The translations under genes and the position numbers were made by a program. A stretch of 7,861 bases of DNA from CAZQRW01 sp964596115 (GTDB taxonomy: Bacteria > Hydrothermota > UBA3072 > B12-G15). The notes beneath the pieces are model-generated. The model was given only the letters and a program-made list of their open reading frames with translations, had not been told where the DNA came from and searched no databases. Each line of letters opens with the position of its first letter. Position 1 is the first letter of the stretch. This document shows positions 1 through 7,200 of this stretch, piece by piece. Location: the NCBI GenBank assembly GCA_964596115.1, contig CAZQRW010000070.1, positions 1-7,861 on the forward strand, read 5' to 3'.

Positions 1-71
1 CTGAAGAATTGGGTTTCTCCCTGAATAGAGTAAAACCGAAAAAATTCCTCGAAAAAGTTAGTAAAGGGTAA
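1..71 (+). CDS. C-terminal end of an upstream gene, product unknown (partial)
   Basis: The third forward frame is open from the window edge and reads 22 residues ending FLEKVSKG before a TAA at 69-71; the other two forward frames hit stops within the first bases or codons. The fragment is basic (several Lys/Arg) and looks like an ordinary soluble-protein terminus. It is too short to assign a family. It is separated from the redox operon by 307 bases and by that operon's own promoter, so it is probably a separate transcription unit. That it is coding at all is inferred from its position and from the stop being followed by clearly non-coding AT-rich sequence. Confidence 0.45.
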   Translation, partial: EELGFSLNRVKPKKFLEKVSKG

Positions 72-305
72 GGTTTTTTAAAATTAATCCCCAGGCGTGT
101 AAAAAATAAGGCATATTAGCCTCGTTTCATTCTAATAAAGTAGTAGATATCAACCTCGTCTTTTGTTCAACATAGTGAATTTTTTCTCAATCTCTTCAGA
201 ATCTGCTTAAATAGGAAGAAAAAGCCCTTTCCTCTATTTTTTATCCGCCTTATTTTCAACGTGATAAAGATTATAATTATATTCTAAAATGTTAATATGC
301 TTTTT

Positions 306-323
306 TTGTGAAAAAATTAACAA
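306..323. promoter_or_regulatory. Candidate Rex-type (or CRP/FNR-family) operator
   Basis: The 18 bases TTGTGAAAAAATTAACAA form an imperfect palindrome: TTGTGAA, four bases, TTAACAA. The half-sites differ from perfect symmetry at one position. From established knowledge, Rex repressors, which sense NADH/NAD+, bind TTGTGAA-N4-TTCACAA or TTGTTAA-N4-TTAACAA, so each half here matches one accepted version. The same bases can be read as TGTGA-N6-TAACA, one mismatch from the CRP-family site, so a CRP/FNR-type regulator is the main alternative. The site ends six bases before the -35 box of the best promoter, which suits control of the NAD(P)-linked redox operon downstream. AT-richness raises the chance of a random match. 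Confidence 0.5.
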
Positions 324-329
324 ATTCTA

Positions 330-357
330 TTGACAATTTTATATTTTCTATTTTAAT
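330..357 (+). promoter_or_regulatory. Sigma70-like promoter of the redox operon
   Basis: A perfect -35 box TTGACA lies at 330-335. After a 16-base spacer comes TTTAAT at 352-357, which matches five of six positions of TATAAT; AATAAT at 355-360 is an alternative -10 with a longer spacer. Transcription would start near 364-367, leaving a leader of about 12-15 bases that consists essentially of the ribosome binding site AAGGAGGT at 368-375 in front of the ATG at 379. No riboswitch or attenuator can fit in so short a leader. Confidence 0.6.
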
Positions 358-378
358 AATAGTAAATAAGGAGGTACG

Positions 379-1602
379 ATGGAGTATGTTGTTATAGGAA
401 ACAGTGCTGCAGGTATTAACTGTATTGAATCCATAAGGAAGGTGGATTCCGATGGCGAGATAATAAATATTTCAGATGAGCCCTATGGTCCTTATTCACG
501 GCCACTTCTTTCTTATCTCCTTTCTGAAAAGGTTACTGAAGACAGGATGTGGTTCAGACCTAAATCATTTTATAGTGATTTGAATGTTAAGCCTTATCTC
601 GGTGTTCCTGTAGAATCAGTAGATACGGAAAAACAAATGGTTTATCTTAGGGATGGAAAGAGATTTCACTACGATAGACTGCTCATTGGTACAGGGAGAA
701 AACCTATTCAATTGAAAATACCAGGTATAGAGGGTGAGGGAGTCTTTACTTTCACTACACTTGATATGACAAAAAAAATTCTTGATTATCTTCCCAATGT
801 CAAAAGCGTAGGTATCATTGGATCTGGTTTAATAGGGCTGAAAGCAGCAGAAGCGCTTAAGTTGAGGGGGTTAGATGTAAATGTTTTTGAATTAATGGAC
901 CAGGTTATGCCCTTTGCATCTGATAGGAGGGCTTCAGATATTCTTCAATCTGCGCTTGAAATGAACGGAGTTAATTTTTATTTATCAAATTCTGCAAAAG
1001 AAATAATAAGAAATTCAAATGGTAAAATAAGGGGTGTTAGACTCTCCTCAGGAGATATAGTAAATGTCCAAATGGTAATAATGGCGGTGGGGGTCGGAGC
1101 AAATATTGATTTTATGATGGGTACTGAGGCGAGATATAACGTAGGACTTATCGTAGATAATTTTATGAGAACTACTATCCCTAATATTTTTGCTGCGGGG
1201 GATGTTACTGAGTCAAAAGATGTCATTACTGGCAAAAGTAACGTTCATGCTGTCTGGCCAAGGGCAAGTGAACAGGGCTATATTGCAGGCCAAAATATGG
1301 CTGGCTTCTTAAAGGAGTATCTTGGGGGGTATGGTATGAATTCTGTTTCTTTCTTTGGAGTAAGTGCCATCTCAATGGGTGATGTAAAAACGGAAAAACC
1401 TGAATATGAAATCCTTGTTAAGGAAACGCCAGAAGAATTTAAATATACCAAAATTATCCTGGAAAATGGAAAAGTAAGAGGTGCTATTGTAGTAGGCAGG
1501 TTTATAAATGTGAGTGCTCTAAACAAGCTACTTCGTAAAAGGGTTAGGGTTGGAATGTACAGAGATAACCTTTTAGAAGATAAGTTTATTTTTGCAATGT
1601 GA
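379..1602 (+). CDS. FAD-dependent NAD(P) oxidoreductase, FNOR type (first of two paralogs)
   Basis: This 407-residue cytoplasmic flavoprotein has the two-dinucleotide-fold architecture of the NirB/rubredoxin-reductase/NADH-oxidase superfamily. The N-terminal FAD-binding Rossmann motif is GNSAAG at residues 7-12. PYSRPLLSYLL (about 38-48) is typical of NirB-like members. The NAD(P)-binding motif GSGLIG is at 148-153, and the second FAD motif, AAGD, at 272-275. A C-terminal domain of about 130 residues follows. There is no redox-active CxxC, and the active-site cysteine of NADH oxidases is not seen, so direct O2 or disulfide chemistry is unlikely. Relatives called FNOR sit beside cooF ferredoxins in CO-dehydrogenase clusters and move electrons between ferredoxin-type carriers and NAD(P). 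The ATG at 379 is set by AAGGAGGT four bases or so upstream. The gene heads the operon, 11 bases before its paralog. Physiological substrate is inferred. Confidence 0.85.
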   Translation: MEYVVIGNSAAGINCIESIRKVDSDGEIINISDEPYGPYSRPLLSYLLSEKVTEDRMWFRPKSFYSDLNVKPYLGVPVESVDTEKQMVYLRDGKRFHYDRLLIGTGRKPIQLKIPGIEGEGVFTFTTLDMTKKILDYLPNVKSVGIIGSGLIGLKAAEALKLRGLDVNVFELMDQVMPFASDRRASDILQSALEMNGVNFYLSNSAKEIIRNSNGKIRGVRLSSGDIVNVQMVIMAVGVGANIDFMMGTEARYNVGLIVDNFMRTTIPNIFAAGDVTESKDVITGKSNVHAVWPRASEQGYIAGQNMAGFLKEYLGGYGMNSVSFFGVSAISMGDVKTEKPEYEILVKETPEEFKYTKIILENGKVRGAIVVGRFINVSALNKLLRKRVRVGMYRDNLLEDKFIFAM

Positions 1603-1608
1603 AGGTGG
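1602..1608 (+). promoter_or_regulatory. Ribosome binding site deciding the start of the second FNOR
   Basis: AAGGTGG lies five bases before the ATG at 1614. A GTG at 1599 in the same frame would add five residues, but it has no ribosome binding site of its own and would place this SD inside the coding region. Starting at 1614 gives MRYVIVGNGPAG, which aligns residue for residue with the MEYVVIGNSAAG start of the preceding paralog. Confidence 0.75.
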
Positions 1609-1613
1609 TAGAT

Positions 1614-2831
1614 ATGAGATATGTAATAGTAGGAAATGGTCCTGCAGGCATTAATGCAATAGAAGCAATACGGAAAGTTGATAGGAATAATGATATTATC
1701 AATATTTCTGAGGAACCGTATCTTCCGTATTCAAAACCTGTTATGCCACATTATATTGGTGGAAGTGTATCTTATGAGAAAATTTTCTTCAGGTCCGTAG
1801 ATTTTTATGAAGAAATGGGAGTAAAAGCAATATTAAACGATAGGGTAGTAGCATTCGATCCTGAAAAAAAATTAGTCGTTTTAGATAGTGGAAAAAGGAT
1901 TCCATACGACAAGCTATTAATTGCAACTGGGGGCAAACCAAGGCCTGTAAAAATCGATGGTTCTAACATAGAAGGAATTTTTCCTCTAACCAGTCTCAAT
2001 TACACAAAAAAAATCATAAAACTACTTCCCGAGGTCAAAAATGCCCTTATCCTTGGGGGTGGTCCACTCGGATTAAAGGCTGCCTTAGCACTGTCGCATC
2101 ATGGTATCAATGTTAAAATGATAGTTAAATCTCCACAAATAATGTCCCAGGCGTTAGACCCTGATTCTGCTGAAATCCTTGAAGAAAAGCTGAAATTATC
2201 AAAAGTAGAATTGATGTTAAAGACAGATGTCGAATATTTCGAAGGGGATGAAAGGGTAAAATATGCCACCCTTTCCAATGGAGAAAAACTCCTATGCGAC
2301 TTGGCAATTATTGGAAAAGGACTTTTACCAAAATTAGATTTTCTTGACCCCAAAAAAATAAGGATAAACGTTGGTGTAATTGTAAATCAATATATGGAAA
2401 CATCTGCGAATGATGTGTATGCAGCAGGCGATGTTGCTGAATCGTATGATCTACTAACAGGAGGGAGTAATACTGTAGCTGTGTGGCCCAGGGCAAGTGA
2501 GCAAGGCCACTTTGCAGGTATGAATATGGCTGGATTCAAAAAACCATACCCGGGTGCCCATAGAATGAATTCACTGGATTTCGAAGGCCTATCCTGCATT
2601 GTGATGGGTGATGTAAAAACGATAAAAGAAGGATTTGTAGTGATAATTCAGAAGGATCCGAAGAGGAGAATTTACCAGAGAATAATACTTGAAAATGGAC
2701 TTTTGAGGGGTGCAGCTATAATAGGTAGAATTGTGAATGTGGGTGGAATCAACAAGTTTATCAGGAAGAGAATACCTGTCTCTATGGTAAAGGAATCTCT
2801 TCTTGAAGATAAAGCAACCTTTATATATTAA
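1614..2831 (+). CDS. FAD-dependent NAD(P) oxidoreductase, FNOR type (second paralog)
   Basis: With the ATG at 1614 this is a 405-residue protein, homologous over its full length to the preceding gene at roughly 40-50 percent identity by eye. Motifs fall in the same register: FAD Rossmann GNGPAG at 7-12, NAD(P) Rossmann GGGPLG at 148-153, FAD motif AAGD at 270-273, then the shared VWPRASEQG segment and a C-terminal domain containing MGDVKT. Its PYSKPVMPHYI segment replaces the PYSRPLLSYLL of the first copy, so the region near the flavin differs. No CxxC redox pair is visible. The two copies may form a heterodimer or handle different partners (NADH versus NADPH, or carrier versus nucleotide); this is inference. 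The following ferredoxin gene starts nine bases downstream, the same FNOR-CooF neighbourhood known from CO-dehydrogenase loci. Confidence 0.85.
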   Translation: MRYVIVGNGPAGINAIEAIRKVDRNNDIINISEEPYLPYSKPVMPHYIGGSVSYEKIFFRSVDFYEEMGVKAILNDRVVAFDPEKKLVVLDSGKRIPYDKLLIATGGKPRPVKIDGSNIEGIFPLTSLNYTKKIIKLLPEVKNALILGGGPLGLKAALALSHHGINVKMIVKSPQIMSQALDPDSAEILEEKLKLSKVELMLKTDVEYFEGDERVKYATLSNGEKLLCDLAIIGKGLLPKLDFLDPKKIRINVGVIVNQYMETSANDVYAAGDVAESYDLLTGGSNTVAVWPRASEQGHFAGMNMAGFKKPYPGAHRMNSLDFEGLSCIVMGDVKTIKEGFVVIIQKDPKRRIYQRIILENGLLRGAAIIGRIVNVGGINKFIRKRIPVSMVKESLLEDKATFIY

Positions 2832-2840
2832 GGGGGTTAT

Positions 2841-3500
2841 ATGATACTTGCGAACATTGATAATTGTGTTGGCTGTCGGGCATGTGAGGTTGCCTGTGCA
2901 GAGAAACATCTCGATGATGTTGAAGGGGCAGATGAGCTTACCCTACTTGCAGCAAGAAGAATGCATGTGGGAATCTCTATGGGCGGGACAAAACCTATGC
3001 CTATACAGTGTAGACATTGTGAAGATCCTACCTGTCTCTTTGCATGTATAACAGGTGCAATGCACAGGGATCCAGACACTGGAATGGTTTTGGTTGACGA
3101 AGAAAAATGTGTCGGATGCTGGACATGTCTTAAAATGTGTTCTTTTGGCGCAATTATGGTTGATCCAATTGGCCATCGGGTTCTTAAGTGTGATAAATGT
3201 TATGAGGAAAGGCCACCTGCCTGTGTTGAGGCATGTCCAAATAATGTGCTCGTTATTGAAGAGGTTGAGTATGTGGATAGAGATAAATGTATAGGTTGTG
3301 GTTTATGTGAAAGCCTCTGCCTTAGAGGGGCAATAAAACTTGAGGACACTCCTGAGGGAAGGAAATCATATATTAATCAGGATCTTTGTAAAGGATGTGG
3401 AATTTGTGCTTCCTCTTGCCCGAGAGATGCAATCAAGATGCGGTTTTTTACAGATGAAAAGGCATTTGAGATAATAGAACAATTAATGGGGGTGGCATAA
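2841..3500 (+). CDS. Six-cluster [4Fe-4S] ferredoxin: CooF/HycB-like module plus HdrA-like tail
   Basis: This 219-residue protein has 24 cysteines, all in six [4Fe-4S]-type groups. The first four groups form a CooF/HycB/DmsB-like module: C9-C12-C15-C19, C57-C60-C65-C69, C90-C93-C96-C100, and C117-C120-C128-C132. The last two form a classic bacterial 2[4Fe-4S] domain: C150-C153-C156-C160 and C183-C186-C189-C193-Pro. The final stretch, RFFTDEKAFEIIEQLM, resembles the end of the HdrA encoded in this operon (GFTSQQIYAMIEAAL), so the tail looks borrowed from HdrA. There is no signal peptide or membrane segment, so it is cytoplasmic. Likely role (inference): a wire between the FNOR flavoproteins and HdrA or ferredoxin. 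AGGGGG at 2831-2836 precedes the ATG, and the stop overlaps the next start by one base (TAATG). Confidence 0.88.
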   Translation: MILANIDNCVGCRACEVACAEKHLDDVEGADELTLLAARRMHVGISMGGTKPMPIQCRHCEDPTCLFACITGAMHRDPDTGMVLVDEEKCVGCWTCLKMCSFGAIMVDPIGHRVLKCDKCYEERPPACVEACPNNVLVIEEVEYVDRDKCIGCGLCESLCLRGAIKLEDTPEGRKSYINQDLCKGCGICASSCPRDAIKMRFFTDEKAFEIIEQLMGVA

Positions 3501-4255
3501 TGTTCCAACCAAAAATTGTGCCTTTTGTTTGTGATTGGTGTTCTCTTCAATCAGGAGATTTCATAGGTGTTACAAAGCTTTTCTTTCCTAAAAAGATCAA
3601 TTTTATCAGGGTGCCATGTTCCGGAAGGGTAAATCCTGAAATCGTAACAAAGGCCTTTAAAGAGGGCGCAGATGGTGTTCTTGTTATGGGTTGTGAAAAG
3701 GGAAGTTGCAACTATAGAACAGGAAATTACCAGGCAGAAAGATGGACAAAGATATATAAATTAGTTCTTTCCCTTGCCGGTTTAGACCCTGACAGGCTTC
3801 GTTTAAACCTTGAATCCGATACGGAGATAATAACCGTTTTTGAAAAATTTTATGAAAAGATAAAAAAACTTGGTCCCATAGGGAGTGAAATGAAAAAAGC
3901 AAAAGAAAAGATTGGGGAAGCATTTGATATAATAGATATGACGCTGTTAGATGAGGATATAAAGTGGCTTGTTGGCAGGGAATGGACCCTTGTCACTGTG
4001 GAAAATGCCTATGGAGAAATTTACGATGAAAAGGCGTTTCAAAGGATTATTGAAGATAGAGTAAAACAACAATACCTTATATCTCAAATAATGTATTTAA
4101 CAAAAGAAAAGCCAATGACAACTATAGAAATAGCAAAGAAATTAAATAAACCTACAGATGCAATATTTAGTGCACTTGTTGAAATGGAGAGAAAAGAAAA
4201 TGTAAAGCTTGTAGATTTTGTTGATAGAATACCGAGATATCAAACGGTGAGGTGA
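3500..4255 (+). CDS. MvhD-like hydrogenase iron-sulfur (delta) subunit with C-terminal winged-helix-like extension
   Basis: The first 130 or so residues are an MvhD/FlpD domain, known to pass electrons from the [NiFe] hydrogenase (or formate dehydrogenase) to HdrA via a [2Fe-2S] cluster. Its signature is clear: CDWC at 11-14, PCSGRVNPE from 39, KEGADGVLVMGC to C65, then C70, and the GNY segment at 75-77. Five cysteines are available. Ordinary MvhD proteins end near 140 residues; this one has 251. After a Lys/Glu-rich linker, residues about 190-251 look like a winged helix-turn-helix: ISQIMYLTKEKPMTTIEIAKKL, then a second helix (218-231) and a beta-like VKLVDFVDRIPRYQTV. That extension may mediate protein-protein contacts rather than DNA binding. 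The start overlaps the preceding stop by one base and is preceded by a G-rich SD at 3488-3495. Confidence 0.85.
   Translation: MFQPKIVPFVCDWCSLQSGDFIGVTKLFFPKKINFIRVPCSGRVNPEIVTKAFKEGADGVLVMGCEKGSCNYRTGNYQAERWTKIYKLVLSLAGLDPDRLRLNLESDTEIITVFEKFYEKIKKLGPIGSEMKKAKEKIGEAFDIIDMTLLDEDIKWLVGREWTLVTVENAYGEIYDEKAFQRIIEDRVKQQYLISQIMYLTKEKPMTTIEIAKKLNKPTDAIFSALVEMERKENVKLVDFVDRIPRYQTVR
4249..4255 (+). promoter_or_regulatory. Ribosome binding site deciding the start of the HdrA gene
   Basis: GAGGTGA matches seven of the eight bases of the consensus GGAGGTGA complementary to 16S rRNA and stands two bases before the ATG at 4258 (five bases from the GAGG core). The in-frame GTG at 4252 lies inside this site, so it is unlikely to be the start. 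The site also spans the stop codon of the preceding gene (4253-4255), so the two genes are probably translationally coupled. Confidence 0.65.
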
Positions 4256-4257
4256 AT

Positions 4258-7200
4258 ATGAACGAGAAAGATAGATTTAGCGCATTAAAAGGTAAAATAA
4301 TTGGCCCCAAAAAAGGAATTGGAGCAGTTTTGGTGTTAGGAGGAGGAGTTTCAGGAATGCAGGCATCTCTTGACCTCGTTCAAAATGGTTACAAGGTTTA
4401 CCTTGCTGATACACTGCCAGCTATAGGTGGAGTGATGTCTCAATTAGACAAAACATTTCCTACCAACGATTGTGCAATGTGTATCCTATCTCCAAAACTT
4501 GTTGAGTGCGGAAGAGATTTAAACATAGAACTTCTGACCCTCTCGGATATTCAATCTGTTAAGGGTGTTCCAGGAAACTTCGAAGTGAGGATTGTGAAGC
4601 ATCCAAGATATATTGACCCTGCCAAATGTACTGGTTGTGGTGAATGTGCAAGGAACTGTCCGGTGAGAGCAATTAATGAGTACAACGAAGGACTTGATAT
4701 GAGGGAGGGAATCTTTGTTAGATATCCTCAAGCAGTTCCGAGGAGTTTTACCATTGATAAAATGACCTGTATAGGGTGTGGGCTCTGTGAAAACATATGT
4801 TTGGCACATGCCATCAACTATGAGGATAAAGAAACAGTAGAGGTGATTCATGTTGGTGCCATAGTTCTTACTGCGGGTTTTTCACCATTTGATGCATCCA
4901 GAAAAAAGGAGTATGGATGGGGTAAATTTAAAAATGTTATCACTTCTATGCAGTATGAAAGAATACTTTCCGCCTCAGGTCCTTTTGCTGGACATATTCA
5001 GAGACCATCGGATGGAAAAATTCCCAAAAAGATTGCCTGGATACAATGTATTGGTTCAAGGGATAGAAAGGTAGGAAATGAGTATTGTTCCTCTGTATGC
5101 TGTATGTATGCAACAAAACAAGCAGTTATGACAAAAGAACATGAAGCAGATATTGAGCCCACAATTTTTTATATGGATATGAGATCGTATGGGAAAGGAT
5201 TTGAGAAGTATTATGTGAATGCCGAAAAAAACGTTGGTGTACGATATTTAAGATGCAGGATACCTGCGATTGAAGAAGATCCCAAAACGAAGAATTTGAT
5301 ATTAAAGTATGAAAAAAATGGGAAACTCAAAGAGGAAGAATTTGATCTTGTTGTTCTCTCAGTAGGACTTGAACCCCCCAAAAAATCAAAAGAGTTGGCA
5401 GAGGCATTAAATATAGAATTAAATGACTATGGATTTGTCTATACTGATTTTACCTCGCCATTGAAAACAACGAGAGATGGCGTTTATGTTGCTGGTGCAT
5501 TCAGATCCCCAAAGGATATACCAGAGTCTGTAATGGAAGGTTCTGCTGCCGCCTGTGAGGTTTCATCATTATTACCAAATGTGAAATGGTCATTAATTAA
5601 AGAGAAAACGTATCCTCCAGAGAGAGATGTTACAGGTGAAGAACCCAGGATAGGGGTTTTTATATGTCACTGTGGCATTAATATTGGTGCTTACGTGAAT
5701 GTGCCAGAAGTGGTAGAGTATGCAAAAACATTACCATATGTAGTCCATGCCGAGGAAAACCTCTATACATGCTCTGAGGATACCCAGAGAAAAATTACAG
5801 AAACGATAAAGAAACATAATCTGAACAGGGTCATTGTTGCATCCTGTACCCCAAGGACACATGAACCCTTATTCCAAGAAACGTTGAAAGACGCAGGTCT
5901 TAACCCTTATCTCTTCGAAATGGCTAATATAAGAGAGCAATGTTCCTGGATTCATATGCACGAGCCTGAAAAAGCTACAGAAAAGGCAAAAGATTTAGTG
6001 AGGATGGCGGTAGCAAAGGCGCAGTATTTGTTTCCTCTAAAGGAGATGTATCTTGATGTTAAACAATCTGCCCTTATTATTGGCGGAGGGTTAGCAGGTA
6101 TTATAGCATCGCTTGAGATAGCAAAGAGTGGCTATGATGTTTACCTTGTAGAAAAGGAAAGTAATCTTGGGGGAAATCTAAGGGATTTACACTATACAAA
6201 CTGGGGGAATGATATCCAGGCATTTCTTATGTCGCTAATGAATCAGATAAAGGCAGAGGATAAAATTAAAGTATTTACAGAGTCAGAGATAGTGAAGATT
6301 GATGGTTTTATCGGTAATTACAAAACTAAAATAAAACATAAAAAAAAGGAAAAAACAATAGAACATGGTGTAATCATTGTAGCAACAGGTGCACAACCAT
6401 ATAAACCTAAAGAATATCTCTATGGTAAGGATAAAAGGGTTGTAACGCAATTAGAACTGGAAGGAATGATAGCGAAGGGAGAGATTAATTATGATTCGAT
6501 AAAAAGTTTGGTAATGATCCAATGCGTTGGATCGAGAAACAATGAGCACCCCTGGTGTTCAAGGATATGTTGCTCTGATGCCATTAAGAATGCAAGAAAA
6601 CTTCTCTCAAGGAAGCCGGAATTACAGCTTTTTATTTTAAACAAAGATATTAGGACATATGGGTTTAGAGAAAAATGGTATAACGAGGTGCGTGACGCCG
6701 GTGGTATATTTTTAAGATATACGGATGATAAGGAACCAGAAGTAAAAAAGAAAGGAAATGGACTTGTTGTAAAAACCTATGACCAAATCCTCGAGAAGGA
6801 GATAGAAATACCTGCTGATCTTGTCGTACTTTCCACAGGTATTGTGCCACCAAAAGAAAATGAAGAATTATCAAAGATGCTAAAGGTGCCTTTAAATGAG
6901 GAAGGATTTTTTCTTGAGGCGCATGTTAAATTAAGGCCAGTTGATTTTGCTACAGAGGGTATTTTTCTTGCGGGATTTGCCCATTCCCCAAAATTCATCG
7001 ACGAAACCATTGTTCAAGCAAAGGCGGCTGCAGGCAGGGCGATGACCATTATTTCAAAGCCAAAATATAAGGCTCAACCTACCATTGCGGCTGTTAATGA
7101 GGATATTTGTGATGGGTGCGGTATCTGTGAACCCGTCTGTGAATATAGTGCTATTGAAATTGTTGCAGAAAAAGACAACCCAGAAAATAAAAAGGCAGTG

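Larger units (their letters stand above)
72..378. other. Intergenic region upstream of the redox operon
   Basis: No credible gene is present on either strand in these 307 bases. The sequence is very AT-rich. Weak hairpins occur at 109-122 (AGGC with GCCT, six-base loop) and at 213-233 (AGGAA with TTCCT). The second is followed by a short T run at 237-242 and might be a poor terminator for the upstream gene, but its stem is only about five pairs. A perfect TATAAT occurs at 272-277 but has no good -35 partner. The informative part is the 3' end, where a palindromic operator-like site (306-323), a promoter (330-357) and a strong ribosome binding site (368-375) lie in order. Confidence 0.6.

Noticed and set aside
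213..242. Possible rho-independent terminator for the upstream gene
   Set aside because: The stem is only about five base pairs with a long A-rich loop, the T run is short, and it lies 140 bases after the stop codon. It is too weak to call.
249..277. Alternative promoter with a perfect TATAAT at 272-277
   Set aside because: No convincing -35 hexamer lies 16-18 bases upstream, and TATAAT occurs by chance in sequence this AT-rich. The TTGACA-based promoter at 330-357 is better placed.
72..378. Riboswitch or small RNA in the leader
   Set aside because: The predicted transcript leader is only about 15 bases, and the rest of the region shows no long paired stems or recognisable aptamer core.
2589..2909. 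Antisense open frame of 106 codons across the end of the second FNOR and start of the ferredoxin
   Set aside because: It lies opposite two well-supported genes, spans their junction, and its translation is low-complexity and matches no family I recognise. It is a shadow of coding sequence.
2841..3500. CO-dehydrogenase electron-transfer assignment (cooF) for the polyferredoxin
   Set aside because: The front resembles CooF, but no cooS or other CO-dehydrogenase gene is in the window and the HdrA-like tail is not part of ordinary CooF. A gene symbol would overclaim.
4519..4851. Antisense open frame of 110 codons inside hdrA
   Set aside because: It covers the conserved inserted-ferredoxin region of HdrA on the other strand and has no ribosome binding site or recognisable motif.
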